DNA of 19,110 bases from Pseudomonadales bacterium (GTDB lineage: Bacteria > Pseudomonadota > Gammaproteobacteria > Pseudomonadales > DT-91). Every line of letters begins with the position of its first letter. Position 1 is the stretch's first letter. The DNA is taken from positions 1 to 19,110 of the forward strand of contig JABSRR010000032.1 in the NCBI GenBank assembly GCA_013215025.1, in the 5' to 3' direction. A model generated the notes under the pieces. It saw only the letters and a list, made by a program, of their open reading frames with translations, did not search any database and was not told where the DNA came from. A program made the translations under genes and the position numbers. Positions 1 through 8,670 of the stretch are shown in pieces.

Positions 1-98
1 TACAACTTTATAGTCAGTATTTTTCTGATTTAAATTCGTCTTATACCACGACTGCTACCGTTGCTCTTTTTCTTTTACTAATTCGATGTTAGCCAATG

Positions 99-115
99 TA
101 TAAATTAGCTATGAT
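99..115 (+). promoter_or_regulatory. Candidate pyk promoter -10 elements
   Basis: Two -10-like hexamers lie upstream of the pyruvate kinase gene: TATAAA at 99-104 and TATGAT at 110-115, each a single mismatch from TATAAT. Neither has a convincing -35 at 16-18 bases; TTTACT at 74-79 would sit 19 bases before the first. The leader from TATGAT to the start codon would be about 38 bases. This is an inferred promoter only. Confidence 0.25.
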
Positions 116-159
116 TAACTTATATATTTAGCTTGAAACTTGACCCTCAAGGATAGCAA

Positions 160-1560
160 ATGCGCAAAACTAAAATTATCTGCACCATTGGCCCGGCTTC
201 AGACTCGATTGAAAAATTGCAGCAATTAAATGCCAAGGGTATGAATATAGCCCGCTTAAATATGTCACATGGTGATCATCAGAGCCATGCAGCAATTATT
301 CAAAAGATTCGTCAACTGAACCAACAGTTGGCCTTTCCGATCGCGATTTTAATGGATACTCAAGGCCCTGAAATTCGCACTGGGCAGCTTGCCGAAGACC
401 TGCAGCTGCACCCTGGTGATGAGATCACTGTTTCAGTTCGCGGCGGTAGCGATGTTGAGGAAAGCTCCTTGCAGATCGATTATGAAGACTTGGTCGACCA
501 AGTTGCCGAGGGTGATCGAATTACTGTGGATAATGGCTTGATTAACCTTGAAGTGCTGAAAAAAAATTCACGTGAGCTTAGCTGTCGAGTTATCGATGGT
601 GGCATTATTAAATCAAAACGGCATGTTAATTTACCGGGTATTCGGGTCAATTTACCGGCCATTACTGAAAAAGATAAACGTGATATTCAATTTGCGATTG
701 AACACGAGCTGGATTTTATCGCCTTGTCATTCGTGCGCAGTGCCGAAGATGTTAAAGCGTTACGTGAGATCCTTGAGCGTAAAAATGCTGAAATGAAAAT
801 TATTGCAAAAATTGAAGATCAAGAAGGCGTGCGTAATCTAAGCTCTATTATTCGTGCGGCCGACGCTATCATGGTTGCCCGCGGTGACTTGGGGGTAGAG
901 GTGAATATTGAAGATCTGCCGAATATTCAGCGCAGCATTGTGCGTGAATGCGCCGTCGAGGGAAAGCCGGTGATAGTTGCAACACATTTACTGGAATCCA
1001 TGATTGAGAACCCCATTCCCACGCGTGCTGAAGTCACTGATGTCGCAAATGCGGTATATGAGGAAGTTGATTCGCTGATGCTTTCGGGTGAAACCACAGT
1101 AGGCAAGTACCCGATGAAATGTGTCGAGTATTTAGACAAAGTTGCTTGCACTTCAGAACGGACGCCAGGGCTTGGCTTTTCTGCGCAGTTAAAACCGCAA
1201 GGCGCCAAACAGCAAATTGCACAAGCGGCTGTTCGCTTAGCCGACGACTTAAAAGTTAAAGGGATAATCTGTATTACCAAGCAGGGTAAGATGGCGGGCT
1301 TTGCCTCATCCGCACGGATTCAACATAGCCCCATTTATGCCTTTACATTTAGCGAGCAAGTCCGCCTGCAGATGAATCTATTGCGCAGTGTGCAAAGTTT
1401 TTGTATTAAGAAACATCGCGATCCAGAACTTATGATTGATGATGCTTTTGCCCTGATGCGCTCGCATGAATTGGCTAAAAAGGGCGATCGCTTTGTTGTG
1501 ATTTCTGATGTGCTGATTAGTGGAGAGGTCGAAGCGATTCAGCTTCGCACGGTGACCTAA
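160..1560 (+). CDS. pyk: Pyruvate kinase
   Basis: Pyruvate kinase transfers the phosphate of phosphoenolpyruvate to ADP, giving pyruvate and ATP, the last step of glycolysis in the cytosol. The 466 residues are the usual family length. Visible motifs are the N-terminal KIICTIGPAS (4-13), ARLNMSHG (31-38) holding the K+/phosphate-binding Arg32, Asn34 and Ser36, MDTQGPEIRTG (65-75) before the B domain, the active-site IIAKIEDQEG (214-223) with catalytic Lys217 and metal ligand Glu219, ARGDLGVE (240-247), and SGETTVGKYP (309-318). The ATG at 160 follows AAGGA at 149-153. Two family signatures deviate: Asp220 stands where Asn is common (KIEN), and the usual ATQMLESM reads ATHLLESM (274-281). The C-terminal domain, expected to bind any allosteric effector, is divergent, so regulation cannot be assigned to the PykF or PykA type. 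The gene stands alone and converges on lexA; I see no clear intrinsic terminator in the 120-base gap. Confidence 0.96.
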   Translation: MRKTKIICTIGPASDSIEKLQQLNAKGMNIARLNMSHGDHQSHAAIIQKIRQLNQQLAFPIAILMDTQGPEIRTGQLAEDLQLHPGDEITVSVRGGSDVEESSLQIDYEDLVDQVAEGDRITVDNGLINLEVLKKNSRELSCRVIDGGIIKSKRHVNLPGIRVNLPAITEKDKRDIQFAIEHELDFIALSFVRSAEDVKALREILERKNAEMKIIAKIEDQEGVRNLSSIIRAADAIMVARGDLGVEVNIEDLPNIQRSIVRECAVEGKPVIVATHLLESMIENPIPTRAEVTDVANAVYEEVDSLMLSGETTVGKYPMKCVEYLDKVACTSERTPGLGFSAQLKPQGAKQQIAQAAVRLADDLKVKGIICITKQGKMAGFASSARIQHSPIYAFTFSEQVRLQMNLLRSVQSFCIKKHRDPELMIDDAFALMRSHELAKKGDRFVVISDVLISGEVEAIQLRTVT

Positions 1561-1680
1561 CAGCGAGCAAATAATGCCGCATTAATACATCGCTCAAATT
1601 TAACTGCTCTCATATGGCTTTGATAGATGGCATCAATATATGGCTTTAACGCTCTGAAACAGTATTTATAGTGATGTTGT

Positions 1681-2295
1681 TTAATGCAGTTGTTGGCGTA
1701 TAACGCCGACACTTAAACCTTCAATAGTAAATGACTGCTGACTTAGGTCGACCTCAATCGGCTGATAGTCTTGATTTTCCGGAAGCAAGTAGAGGATGTG
1801 TTTTTGCTTGCCGTATTTTAAGCGTTTAACCGTTACTTCATCGTCAACCCTAGCCACAATGATATCGCCTTCACGTACACTCTGGGTGTTATGCACTGCC
1901 AGTAGGTCGCCATCAAAAATACCCACTTCAATCATGCTGTCGCCAGCAACCCGCAGTAAATAATCAGCTGTGGGGCGAAAAAACTCATGCGGCATATCGC
2001 AATGATCTTCGATATTTGCCTCTGACATGATGGGGTCGCCGGCAGCCACCTTGCCGACAATAGGAATGCCAAGTTCGGCAGTGTCTTGTGGAATGCGAAT
2101 ACCGCGCGAGGCACCTGGAATAATTTCAATCGCGCCTTTGCGTGCCAGCGCTTTTAGGTGTTCTTCAGCAGCATTAGGGGATTTAAAACCTAACTCGCTA
2201 GCAATATCTGCACGAGTTGGTGGGAAACCTGTATTGCTAATATACTGTTTGATCAGATCTAATACTTGTTGTTGCCTAGCGGTGAGTTTCATCAT
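1681..2295 (-). CDS. lexA: LexA SOS repressor
   Basis: LexA is the dimeric repressor of the SOS regulon; RecA filaments on single-stranded DNA trigger its self-cleavage. The N-terminal winged helix-turn-helix shows [20 protein letters not shown] and the recognition segment [18 protein letters not shown], nearly identical to E. coli. The C-terminal S24 peptidase domain carries the cleavage site VAAGD (Ala85-Gly86 counted from 2295), catalytic Ser120 in GDSM and Lys157 in VTVKRLK. Total length is close to the 202 residues of E. coli LexA. Three in-frame ATG codons compete: 2301, 2295 and 2292. The only Shine-Dalgarno-like AGG lies 1, 7 and 10 bases before them respectively, so 2295 (MMKLTARQ) or 2292 (MKLTARQ) is preferred over 2301. 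Two SOS boxes upstream indicate autoregulation. Confidence 0.97.
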   Translation of the reverse strand: MMKLTARQQQVLDLIKQYISNTGFPPTRADIASELGFKSPNAAEEHLKALARKGAIEIIPGASRGIRIPQDTAELGIPIVGKVAAGDPIMSEANIEDHCDMPHEFFRPTADYLLRVAGDSMIEVGIFDGDLLAVHNTQSVREGDIIVARVDDEVTVKRLKYGKQKHILYLLPENQDYQPIEVDLSQQSFTIEGLSVGVIRQQLH

Positions 2296-2350
2296 CTGCA
2301 TACCTGAGTGTATTGAAAGATCTACTTAAAACCTTGTATGAAAAAACAGT

Positions 2351-2366
2351 CTGTTTTTATATACAG
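2351..2366. promoter_or_regulatory. SOS box 1 (LexA operator), lexA-proximal
   Basis: The site reads CTGTTTTTATATACAG, a perfect CTG-N10-CAG palindrome of the gammaproteobacterial LexA operator type, about 55 bases before the lexA start. On the lexA strand it contains TATAAA, so LexA bound here would cover the likely -10 region of lexA. Confidence 0.9.
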
Positions 2367-2367
2367 T

Positions 2368-2383
2368 ATGTATTTTTGTACAG
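2368..2383. promoter_or_regulatory. SOS box 2 (LexA operator), one mismatch
   Basis: The site reads ATGTATTTTTGTACAG: the CTG half-site is changed to ATG, and the CAG half-site and AT-rich core are intact. It lies one base after the first box, a 17-base centre-to-centre offset. E. coli lexA also has two operators in tandem. It lies on the mscS side, about 90 bases before that gene's start. Confidence 0.75.
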
Positions 2384-2437
2384 TTTTTGCCGTTTTGCAA
2401 TCAATTATTCATTAATTGCGCTTTTTTTTTTGCATCG

Positions 2438-2443
2438 CATAAT
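2438..2443 (+). promoter_or_regulatory. Candidate -10 for the mscS-family gene
   Basis: CATAAT is one mismatch from TATAAT and lies about 33 bases before the ATG at 2476. TTGCGC at 2416-2421 would be a weak -35 with a 16-base spacer across a ten-T run. Inferred from sequence match only. Confidence 0.3.
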
Positions 2444-2475
2444 AGTGTTTTAGTTTTCATAAGAATGTGTTGAAT

Positions 2476-3588
2476 ATGTTTGAATCGATTTCACAGTGGT
2501 TTTCAAGCCATCAAACGCTTGCGATACAGGTTTTTGCTATTTTATTTGTTGCCTTGGTGGTTAATTATTTTATTCAGCGCATGTTTAGGGGACTAGCCAA
2601 GCAGTTAGATAAAACTAAAACCGTTTGGGATAATATTTTGGCTGCCAGTATTGCAAAACCGTTAGCCTATTTTATTGCCTTAATCGGCTTGATTTTTGCG
2701 CTTGAACTTATCCAACATCAGCAGCCCAGCGCTTTGCTGGCAAAATTATTAGAGTTTGAAAACTTAGCCGTTTTAGTCTTATTGGCATGGTTTTGTATTC
2801 GTTTTGTAAAGCAGGCCGAACAAGCGTTTTCGAAAACCATTGATGACCCGCACGAGCTCACCACCATTGTTGCAATTGCTAAATTGGCTCGCCTTGCCAT
2901 TTTGATTACCGTTGCCTTAATGGCGATGCAGTCGCTGGGCTACTCAATTCAGGGGGTGCTGGCCTTTGGCGGTATCGGTGGTATTGCTATCGGTTTTGCC
3001 GCAAAAGATTTATTAGCTAATTTTTTCGGCGGCCTTATGATTTACTTAGACCGTCCTTTCGTGGTCGGTGATTGGGTGCGCTCACCAGATCGCGAATTAG
3101 AGGGCACAGTTGAGCATATAGGCTGGCGACTCACAATTATTAGAACATTTGATAAACGCCCCTTGTATATTCCTAATGCTGTGTTCAGTAATATTGCCAT
3201 CGAAAACCCATCGCGCATGTCTAATCGACGGATTTATGAAACCATTGGCCTACGCTATGATGATGCAGCAAAGGTGGATGTAATTATTAAAGATGTAAAA
3301 CGCATGCTGGCTGAGAATGATGACATTGATAACAGCCAAACCGTGATTGTGAACTTCAATGCTTTTGGCGCATCATCATTAGACTTTTTCATTTATGCCT
3401 ACACCAAAACGACTGACTGGGTGACCTATCACCATGTTAAACAATCTGTTTTGATGCAAGTGTTAGATATAGTTGCCGCGCATCAAGCTGAGGTGGCATT
3501 TCCCACCTCAACCTTGCATATACAATCGGATACAGTCGACAATTCTCAAGCTGAAGGCTCAAGCTTGGCAGGTCATAAAAGCGCTTAG
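2476..3588 (+). CDS. MscS-family mechanosensitive channel
   Basis: This is a small-conductance mechanosensitive channel of the inner membrane, expected to open on hypoosmotic shock and release solutes. In the 370 residues from the ATG at 2476 there are hydrophobic helices near 14-34, 60-80, 97-113 and 135-153, followed by the Gly/Ala-rich pore helix and beta-domain entry (GVLAFGGIGGIAIGFAAKDL, 160-179; FFGGLMIYLDRPFVVGDWV, 183-201), the MscS hallmark. A cytoplasmic alpha/beta vestibule follows, with LYIPNAVFSNIAIEN at 230-244. The last 20 residues are polar and poorly conserved. GTG (2467) and TTG (2470) are also in frame upstream, but AAGA at 2461-2464 is at a usable distance only from the ATG. 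The extra N-terminal helices put it with the 4-5-helix MscS relatives rather than the minimal three-helix MscS, but the subfamily cannot be fixed. It is divergent from lexA and shares the operator region. Confidence 0.92.
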   Translation: MFESISQWFSSHQTLAIQVFAILFVALVVNYFIQRMFRGLAKQLDKTKTVWDNILAASIAKPLAYFIALIGLIFALELIQHQQPSALLAKLLEFENLAVLVLLAWFCIRFVKQAEQAFSKTIDDPHELTTIVAIAKLARLAILITVALMAMQSLGYSIQGVLAFGGIGGIAIGFAAKDLLANFFGGLMIYLDRPFVVGDWVRSPDRELEGTVEHIGWRLTIIRTFDKRPLYIPNAVFSNIAIENPSRMSNRRIYETIGLRYDDAAKVDVIIKDVKRMLAENDDIDNSQTVIVNFNAFGASSLDFFIYAYTKTTDWVTYHHVKQSVLMQVLDIVAAHQAEVAFPTSTLHIQSDTVDNSQAEGSSLAGHKSA

Positions 3589-3638
3589 CGCGCAGTATTT
3601 TTACATACAGCACAAAACGCGTATAGGCAGATTAAATT

Positions 3639-3657
3639 TTTAAGCATACTGCTTAAA
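3639..3657 (-). terminator. Hairpin over the csiV stop codon, possible weak terminator
   Basis: TTTAAGC and GCTTAAA form a 7-bp stem around a 5-base loop. The right arm includes the csiV stop codon (3653-3655). It sits in the convergent mscS/csiV gap. Neither strand has a good T-tract directly after it (the csiV strand continues into an A/T mix), so termination is uncertain. Confidence 0.3.
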
Positions 3658-4738
3658 GACCGGGGTCGAGCTGACGATCTAAGGCTAAGTATAGCGGCGT
3701 CAATTGAACGATCAAACCCATCTTAGGGTGATCTAGATAGTGTATCTCAGAAGAGCGCATGCGGCGTTTCTGCTGCATCACTGACACCGAATTTGTAGCC
3801 GACAAGGGCAGCGCAAAGTCTGGCAGCGAATGATTAGCAGGCCAAAAACCTATCGGTGTTGCTTGCGTATCATTGGCTGCAGTCGCTTTGCTGGCCTGAT
3901 ATCGCTTAAAGTCAGGCTCAAATTTAGCCTGTAAAAAATACAGCGCATGCTCATCACCTTCTTTTAAGTTAATGGCGCTATTGCCTAAGCTGGCTTGGCC
4001 GCCGTCGATGTTTACGTCCGTTCGCGTTAGCTCGGTAATGTAGAGGTTGGTTTTGATATGTAAATAACGGCTTTTCGATAATTGAATACTGCCTGAGACT
4101 GCAATATCACCGCGGCTGGGTAAGAAACGGCCTACACTGTCACTGCGTTGAATATTGGCCGGCAGAATGATTTCTGCATCATTCGCATCACCGCCAAGCT
4201 TTTGAAGCCAGGTATAGCTTGATAACAAGCCATAGCGAGATGCGCCCTGAATTTTTCGCCGCTGTTGGTTTAGGGCACTGAAAGTGCGATGCACTAGCGG
4301 TAGGCTGTTAACCCCCTGGTATACTTCAAATGGCGTATTAGCAAGGCTTATGGTTTGGCTGTCAGCGTTACTGCTGGCGCTAAGCTGTGCAAAATCGGCT
4401 GCCAGTTCTGGGTAAACCTGATCGATCGTCATGTTTTGTAAATAACTGCGTTCAGCCGGCATATAAACAGCTTTCGGCAAAGGCCAATTTTCTTGATTGG
4501 CGGGATTAATAGCAAAATTTTCGCGATGCTCGAATACAATCAGGTCGACAATATAATAGTCAGCCAGGCGTTTTTTACGCTCTGAGGCTGTCTCTAACGC
4601 TTGCTCGGTCTGGTCAGTGGCTAACTCGGCATGGGCAGGCTGTAGAGAAGTAAGAAAGGCAGTGCATAACAGTAGTGCGGCAGTCGCTAATGAGCGATTT
4701 CGCAGGAACAATAAGCGGCAATGACGCTGAAAAAACAT
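3653..4738 (-). CDS. csiV: CsiV family peptidoglycan-associated periplasmic protein
   Basis: CsiV is a periplasmic protein first described in Vibrio cholerae, where it binds peptidoglycan and acts with the LpoA/PBP1A synthesis machinery to keep cell shape. The call rests on the overall architecture, on the YYIVDLIVFEHRE segment after the signal sequence, on the C-terminal SSEIHYLDHPKMGLIVQLTP (a conserved end in this family as I recall it), and on its position directly after mfd. The N-terminus has a basic stretch, a hydrophobic core (about residues 17-31) and a probable signal peptidase site AHA/E after residue 37. The protein is 361 residues. Start ATG 4738 follows an AGG that overlaps the mfd stop codon, with an 8-base gap between the genes, implying co-transcription with mfd. 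The exact partners in this organism are unknown. Confidence 0.78.
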   Translation of the reverse strand: MFFQRHCRLLFLRNRSLATAALLLCTAFLTSLQPAHAELATDQTEQALETASERKKRLADYYIVDLIVFEHRENFAINPANQENWPLPKAVYMPAERSYLQNMTIDQVYPELAADFAQLSASSNADSQTISLANTPFEVYQGVNSLPLVHRTFSALNQQRRKIQGASRYGLLSSYTWLQKLGGDANDAEIILPANIQRSDSVGRFLPSRGDIAVSGSIQLSKSRYLHIKTNLYITELTRTDVNIDGGQASLGNSAINLKEGDEHALYFLQAKFEPDFKRYQASKATAANDTQATPIGFWPANHSLPDFALPLSATNSVSVMQQKRRMRSSEIHYLDHPKMGLIVQLTPLYLALDRQLDPGL

Positions 4739-4746
4739 AATGAAGC

Positions 4747-7700
4747 CTAAGCGCTTTTTGCGCCAGTAGATAAGGAAGATATCACATCTTCAACTAAATC
4801 AATTCGTTGTGTAACGGTATCGCTGCTTAATTTAAATTTCAATGTATTAGAGCCATCAAGGCTAAATATTTTTGGCTGGCTTTGAACCAGGGCAACGATT
4901 TGCATGGGGTCAATATCCGGCTCGGCATTGAAAATAAATTTTCCGGCTTCAGCACCTACATCAATTTTAACAATACCAATCTTCTCAGCTTTCAGCTTGA
5001 TGGCCGTAACCGCAAATAAGTTGTTCAGTGCCTCGGGTAATAAACCAAAGCGATCTATCATTTCAACTTTCTTGTCCCTTAAATCACTTTCGTGCTCAAG
5101 GCCGGCAATCGATTTATACTCTATCAGCCGAGTATGCACATCGGGTATGTAATCATCGGGGATAATCGCCGATATATGCAGGTTTATTTCACTCGCGGTG
5201 CGTAAGGGCTGATCAAGGTTGGCGGTTTTACCTTGCTGAATCGCCTTTACCGCGCGCTCTAACATTTCCATATAAAGGCTAAAGCCGATGGAGTGAATTT
5301 GGCCAGATTGATCATCGCCCAGTAATTCGCCAGCACCTCGGATTTCTAGGTCATGGGTGGCCAACATAAAGCCTGCGCCTAAATCTTGGGCTTCGATAAT
5401 CGCATCTAAACGTTTTTCTGCGTCTTTTGATAGCTTTTTATCGGTCGTGGTGAGCATATAGGCATAGGCCTGATGATGCGAGCGGCCGACGCGTCCGCGT
5501 AGCTGATGCAGTTGTGCTAAACCAAACTTATCGGCCCGCTCAATAATAATTGTATTGGCATTTGGTACATCAATGCCGGTTTCAATAATCGTCGTGCAGA
5601 GCAAAATATTGAACCGTTTATGATAAAAATCACTCATAACTTGTTCAAGCTCTCGTTCACGCATCTGGCCATGACCAATGCCGATGCGGGCTTCTGGCAC
5701 CAAAGCTTGGAGTTCACGCGCGGTTGCTTCTATAGTTTTGACCTCATTATGTAAAAAATACACCTGACCGCCGCGCAAAATTTCACGCAATATGGCTTCT
5801 TTGATCAGCATGTCGTCTTTATGATGCACAAAGGTTTTAATCGATAAACGTTTTGCTGGCGGCGTTGCAATGATAGAAAGGTCTCGAATACCTGCCATCG
5901 ACATATTTAAGGTGCGTGGAATGGGTGTGGCAGTTAAGGCTAAAACATCAACTTCGGCGCGCAGCGCTTTTAGGCTTTCCTTTTGTTTAACGCCAAAGCG
6001 ATGCTCTTCATCGATAATAATTAAACCCAAACGCGAAAACTTTACATCAGCCTGCAGCAGCTTGTGAGTGCCGACTAAAATATCAATTTGCCCATTGGCC
6101 AACTGCTGAATCACCTGCTGCTGCTGTTTGGCTGATTTGAAGCGGCTTAATACTTCGATATTGACGGCAAGATTGGCGAACCTGTCTTTGAACGATTGAT
6201 AGTGTTGTTCAGCAAGCAGGGTGGTTGGCACCAGAACCGCAACCTGTTGGTTTGAGTGCACGGCAGTAAAGGCAGCGCGCATTGCCACTTCGGTTTTACC
6301 AAAGCCAACATCGCCGCAAACCAGCCGGTCCATGGGTTGATCAGATGCCATGTCTGCCAGCACCTGCTGAATGGCTTGCGCCTGATCTTCAGTTTCTTCA
6401 AACGCAAAGCTTTGCGCAAATTGTCGATAGGCTTCTGAATATGCTTGATGCGCAAAGCCCTGCCTGGCAGCTCGACGGGCATAAATGTCGAGGAGTTCAG
6501 CCGCAACATCATGGGCTTTTTGCGCTGCTTTCTGCTTAGCTTTACTCCAGTTATCACTGCCAAGCTTATGCAGGGGTGCATTGTCAGGGTCAGTGCCGGT
6601 ATATCGTGAAATCAAATGCAAACAAGCAACAGGCACATACAATAAGGCATCGTCGGCATATTTCAGGGTTAAGAATTCCTCTTTTAGCTGATCTACTTCG
6701 ATGATTTTTAGCCCAAGGTAGCGCCCAATACCATGGTCAATATGAACAACCGCAGCGCCTAATTTGAGCTCGGTAAGATTTTTTATGATGGCGTCTGCGT
6801 TTTGATCTTGCTGTTGTTGTCGCCGCCGCCGCTGCTGCACACGATTACCAAATAACTGCGATTCACTGATCAGCAGCAGCTCTGGCAGTACCAAGCCCTG
6901 ACTGATATCCGATACGGTGACGCAAATTGCTTGCTGGCTTTGTGATCTATCGAGCCTTACAAAGTCAGACCAGCTGTCTAACTCGATCACTTGTCGCGCT
7001 CGATCAACTCTGGCTGCAATGCTCTGCAAAATTTCTAACATCACTTCCTTACGCCCCAGACTTTCGGCGCACATTAAAATGCTTTTACTGCTATTGTCTA
7101 ACAGGTATTGTTCAAGTCTGTGATAAGGCCTTGAAGATCGCGTATCGATATCCAATTCAGCCGTTTCGAAGGAGTTAAACGGGATAAAGCCCTTATTGAT
7201 ATTATCATGAGACTGCTGGGTTAATATGACCCGCGGCCGAGACTTGAGTTGGGTAAAAAGCTCTTGCTCGTTGAGATATAGCTGGTCTGGCAGCAGCAAA
7301 GGGCGACGTTTATCAACGCGATATTGTTGGTAGCGTGATTGAATATCTTGCCAAAATTGTCGACAGCTTGCTTCAATGCCGTCGGTGCTGATAATCAAAG
7401 TTTGTTCGGGTAAATAGTCAAACAGTGTTGCCGTATGTTGATAAAATAAGGGCAAGTAATTTTCGATGCCGGCAAATGATAAATGATTTTTTAGGTCGGT
7501 GTAGAAATCGACTTCTTTTAAACTGATATGTTCAAAATGTTGGTACCACTGGTCTTCAAACTGCTCTAGCGTGGCGTCGTTTAGTAATACCTCACGCGCC
7601 GGCAAAATAGCCACACTGTCTAAGCTATGGCTGGAACGCTGGGTTTCAACATTAAAGGCTTTGATCTGTTCAACTTCAATATCAAATAGCTCAATTCTTA

Positions 7701-8265
7701 AGGCCTGATCACTGCCCATTGGAAATACATCGATTAAACCACCACGAATCGTAAATTCACCGTGCTGATAGACTGTTTCAACGTGTTGGTAATCGGCTTG
7801 CTCTAGCTCGCGCCGAAAATCGCTGAGCTCAAGCGTATCGCCGACCGCCAGAGAAAAACTGTTGCGATGTAAAAAGTTGGCCGGCGGCAGGCGCCCCATC
7901 AACGTATTCACGGGAACAAACATCACAAACTGATCGTATCGTGTCAGGTCATAAAGACAGGCGAGGCGGTCTGAAATGATGTCTTGATGAGGAGAAAATT
8001 GATCGTACGGTAAGGTTTCGTGATCAGGGAAGTGAAATACATTCAAGCTAGGCTGAAAAAAACCAATTTGACTTTCAAGATCTAATGCCTGTTGGGTGTT
8101 ATCGCATACCACTAGCATCGGGCCGCGATGTGTGGCGGCTTGTTCGACAATGGCTAATGCTTGAGCAGCGCCATGCAATTGACACCAATATTTTTTTTCG
8201 CCTGCCTTGGATGCTTGAATAGCGCTATCCGCAGAATGATTATGCAGTAAGGACGATGAGCTCAC
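4747..8265 (-). CDS. mfd: Transcription-repair coupling factor Mfd
   Basis: Mfd is a dsDNA translocase that pushes stalled RNA polymerase off DNA lesions and recruits UvrA. The 1172 residues (E. coli 1148) show every module. The UvrB-homologous N-terminus has HFPDHETLPYDQFSP (78-92) and FTIRGGLIDVFP (171-182). The RNA-polymerase-interaction domain holds VVHIDHGIGRYLGL (506-519). The RecG-like motor has Walker A GDVGFGKT (651-658), DEEH (752-755), LTATPIPRTL (777-786), TTIIETGIDVPNAN (891-904) and QLRGRVGRSHHQAYAY (921-936). The C-terminal UvrA-binding regulatory domain follows. A basic/Gln stretch at about 475-486 links the N-terminal modules to the polymerase-interaction domain. The start is GTG at 8265, with AAGA about 6 bases upstream. 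It is the first gene of an mfd-csiV unit; a 502-base AT-rich region precedes it. Confidence 0.97.
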   Translation of the reverse strand: MSSSSLLHNHSADSAIQASKAGEKKYWCQLHGAAQALAIVEQAATHRGPMLVVCDNTQQALDLESQIGFFQPSLNVFHFPDHETLPYDQFSPHQDIISDRLACLYDLTRYDQFVMFVPVNTLMGRLPPANFLHRNSFSLAVGDTLELSDFRRELEQADYQHVETVYQHGEFTIRGGLIDVFPMGSDQALRIELFDIEVEQIKAFNVETQRSSHSLDSVAILPAREVLLNDATLEQFEDQWYQHFEHISLKEVDFYTDLKNHLSFAGIENYLPLFYQHTATLFDYLPEQTLIISTDGIEASCRQFWQDIQSRYQQYRVDKRRPLLLPDQLYLNEQELFTQLKSRPRVILTQQSHDNINKGFIPFNSFETAELDIDTRSSRPYHRLEQYLLDNSSKSILMCAESLGRKEVMLEILQSIAARVDRARQVIELDSWSDFVRLDRSQSQQAICVTVSDISQGLVLPELLLISESQLFGNRVQQRRRRQQQQDQNADAIIKNLTELKLGAAVVHIDHGIGRYLGLKIIEVDQLKEEFLTLKYADDALLYVPVACLHLISRYTGTDPDNAPLHKLGSDNWSKAKQKAAQKAHDVAAELLDIYARRAARQGFAHQAYSEAYRQFAQSFAFEETEDQAQAIQQVLADMASDQPMDRLVCGDVGFGKTEVAMRAAFTAVHSNQQVAVLVPTTLLAEQHYQSFKDRFANLAVNIEVLSRFKSAKQQQQVIQQLANGQIDILVGTHKLLQADVKFSRLGLIIIDEEHRFGVKQKESLKALRAEVDVLALTATPIPRTLNMSMAGIRDLSIIATPPAKRLSIKTFVHHKDDMLIKEAILREILRGGQVYFLHNEVKTIEATARELQALVPEARIGIGHGQMRERELEQVMSDFYHKRFNILLCTTIIETGIDVPNANTIIIERADKFGLAQLHQLRGRVGRSHHQAYAYMLTTTDKKLSKDAEKRLDAIIEAQDLGAGFMLATHDLEIRGAGELLGDDQSGQIHSIGFSLYMEMLERAVKAIQQGKTANLDQPLRTASEINLHISAIIPDDYIPDVHTRLIEYKSIAGLEHESDLRDKKVEMIDRFGLLPEALNNLFAVTAIKLKAEKIGIVKIDVGAEAGKFIFNAEPDIDPMQIVALVQSQPKIFSLDGSNTLKFKLSSDTVTQRIDLVEDVISSLSTGAKSA

Positions 8266-8370
8266 AGATTCTTATCTTATCTAAATAAAACCAGCGGTAT
8301 TTTACGTTGACGCAGGCGAGGCAACAATTATTAACTGATATTTGTCGCACCGGCAGTAAATAACGAAACT

Positions 8371-8379
8371 TTATGCACA
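8371..8379 (+). promoter_or_regulatory. Consensus DnaA box (TTATGCACA)
   Basis: Exact match to TTATNCACA at the left edge of the AT-rich block, about 105 bases before the mfd start codon. A single 9-mer can occur by chance; the second exact box in the same spacer makes it more notable. Confidence 0.45.
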
Positions 8380-8566
8380 GATAAAAAAATCAATCTTTTT
8401 TTTGACATATTTTTTACAGTTTTTTTAAAAAAAATCAAAATGCCTATTGATTTATTATAAGTATATGATTTTATTGATATTTATGAATTGATCAAAAAAT
8501 GAACAATTTGCTAATATGGTGAATATTTCTGTATTTGCAAAGATTATAAAAGAGTTATCCCAAAAG

Positions 8567-8575
8567 TTATCCACA
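8567..8575 (+). promoter_or_regulatory. Consensus DnaA box (TTATCCACA)
   Basis: Exact match to the strongest DnaA box sequence. A degenerate copy, TTATCCCAA, lies 12 bases upstream at 8555-8563, and an inverted two-mismatch copy at 8581-8589. It overlaps the left arm of the terminator hairpin, so part of the similarity could be incidental to that structure. Confidence 0.5.
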
Positions 8576-8595
8576 GAAACTGTGGACATTTTTTT
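8570..8595 (+). terminator. Rho-independent terminator, rightward, no annotated gene upstream
   Basis: TCCACAG, loop AAA and CTGTGGA form a perfect 7-bp stem (8570-8576 with 8580-8586), followed after CA by seven Ts (8589-8595). The geometry is that of an intrinsic terminator for + strand transcription. No + strand gene precedes it, since mfd runs leftward. It could end a small RNA, or block read-through toward the trmA 3' end. In the leftward direction no T-tract follows the stem. Confidence 0.55.
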
Positions 8596-8670
8596 GTGCA
8601 ATTTTGGGTCATAAAAAAATCAATAACTTAGCGTAAAAAGTGATCAAACAGGCTTACATATCAGCGTTTT

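Noticed and set aside
1561..1680. Terminator between pyk and lexA
   Set aside because: Only a 5-bp AT-rich inverted repeat (TTGAT/ATCAA) without a T-tract is visible, too weak to call.
6147..6581. 144-residue minus-strand frame inside mfd
   Set aside because: It is an alternate frame of the conserved mfd motor domain without independent support.
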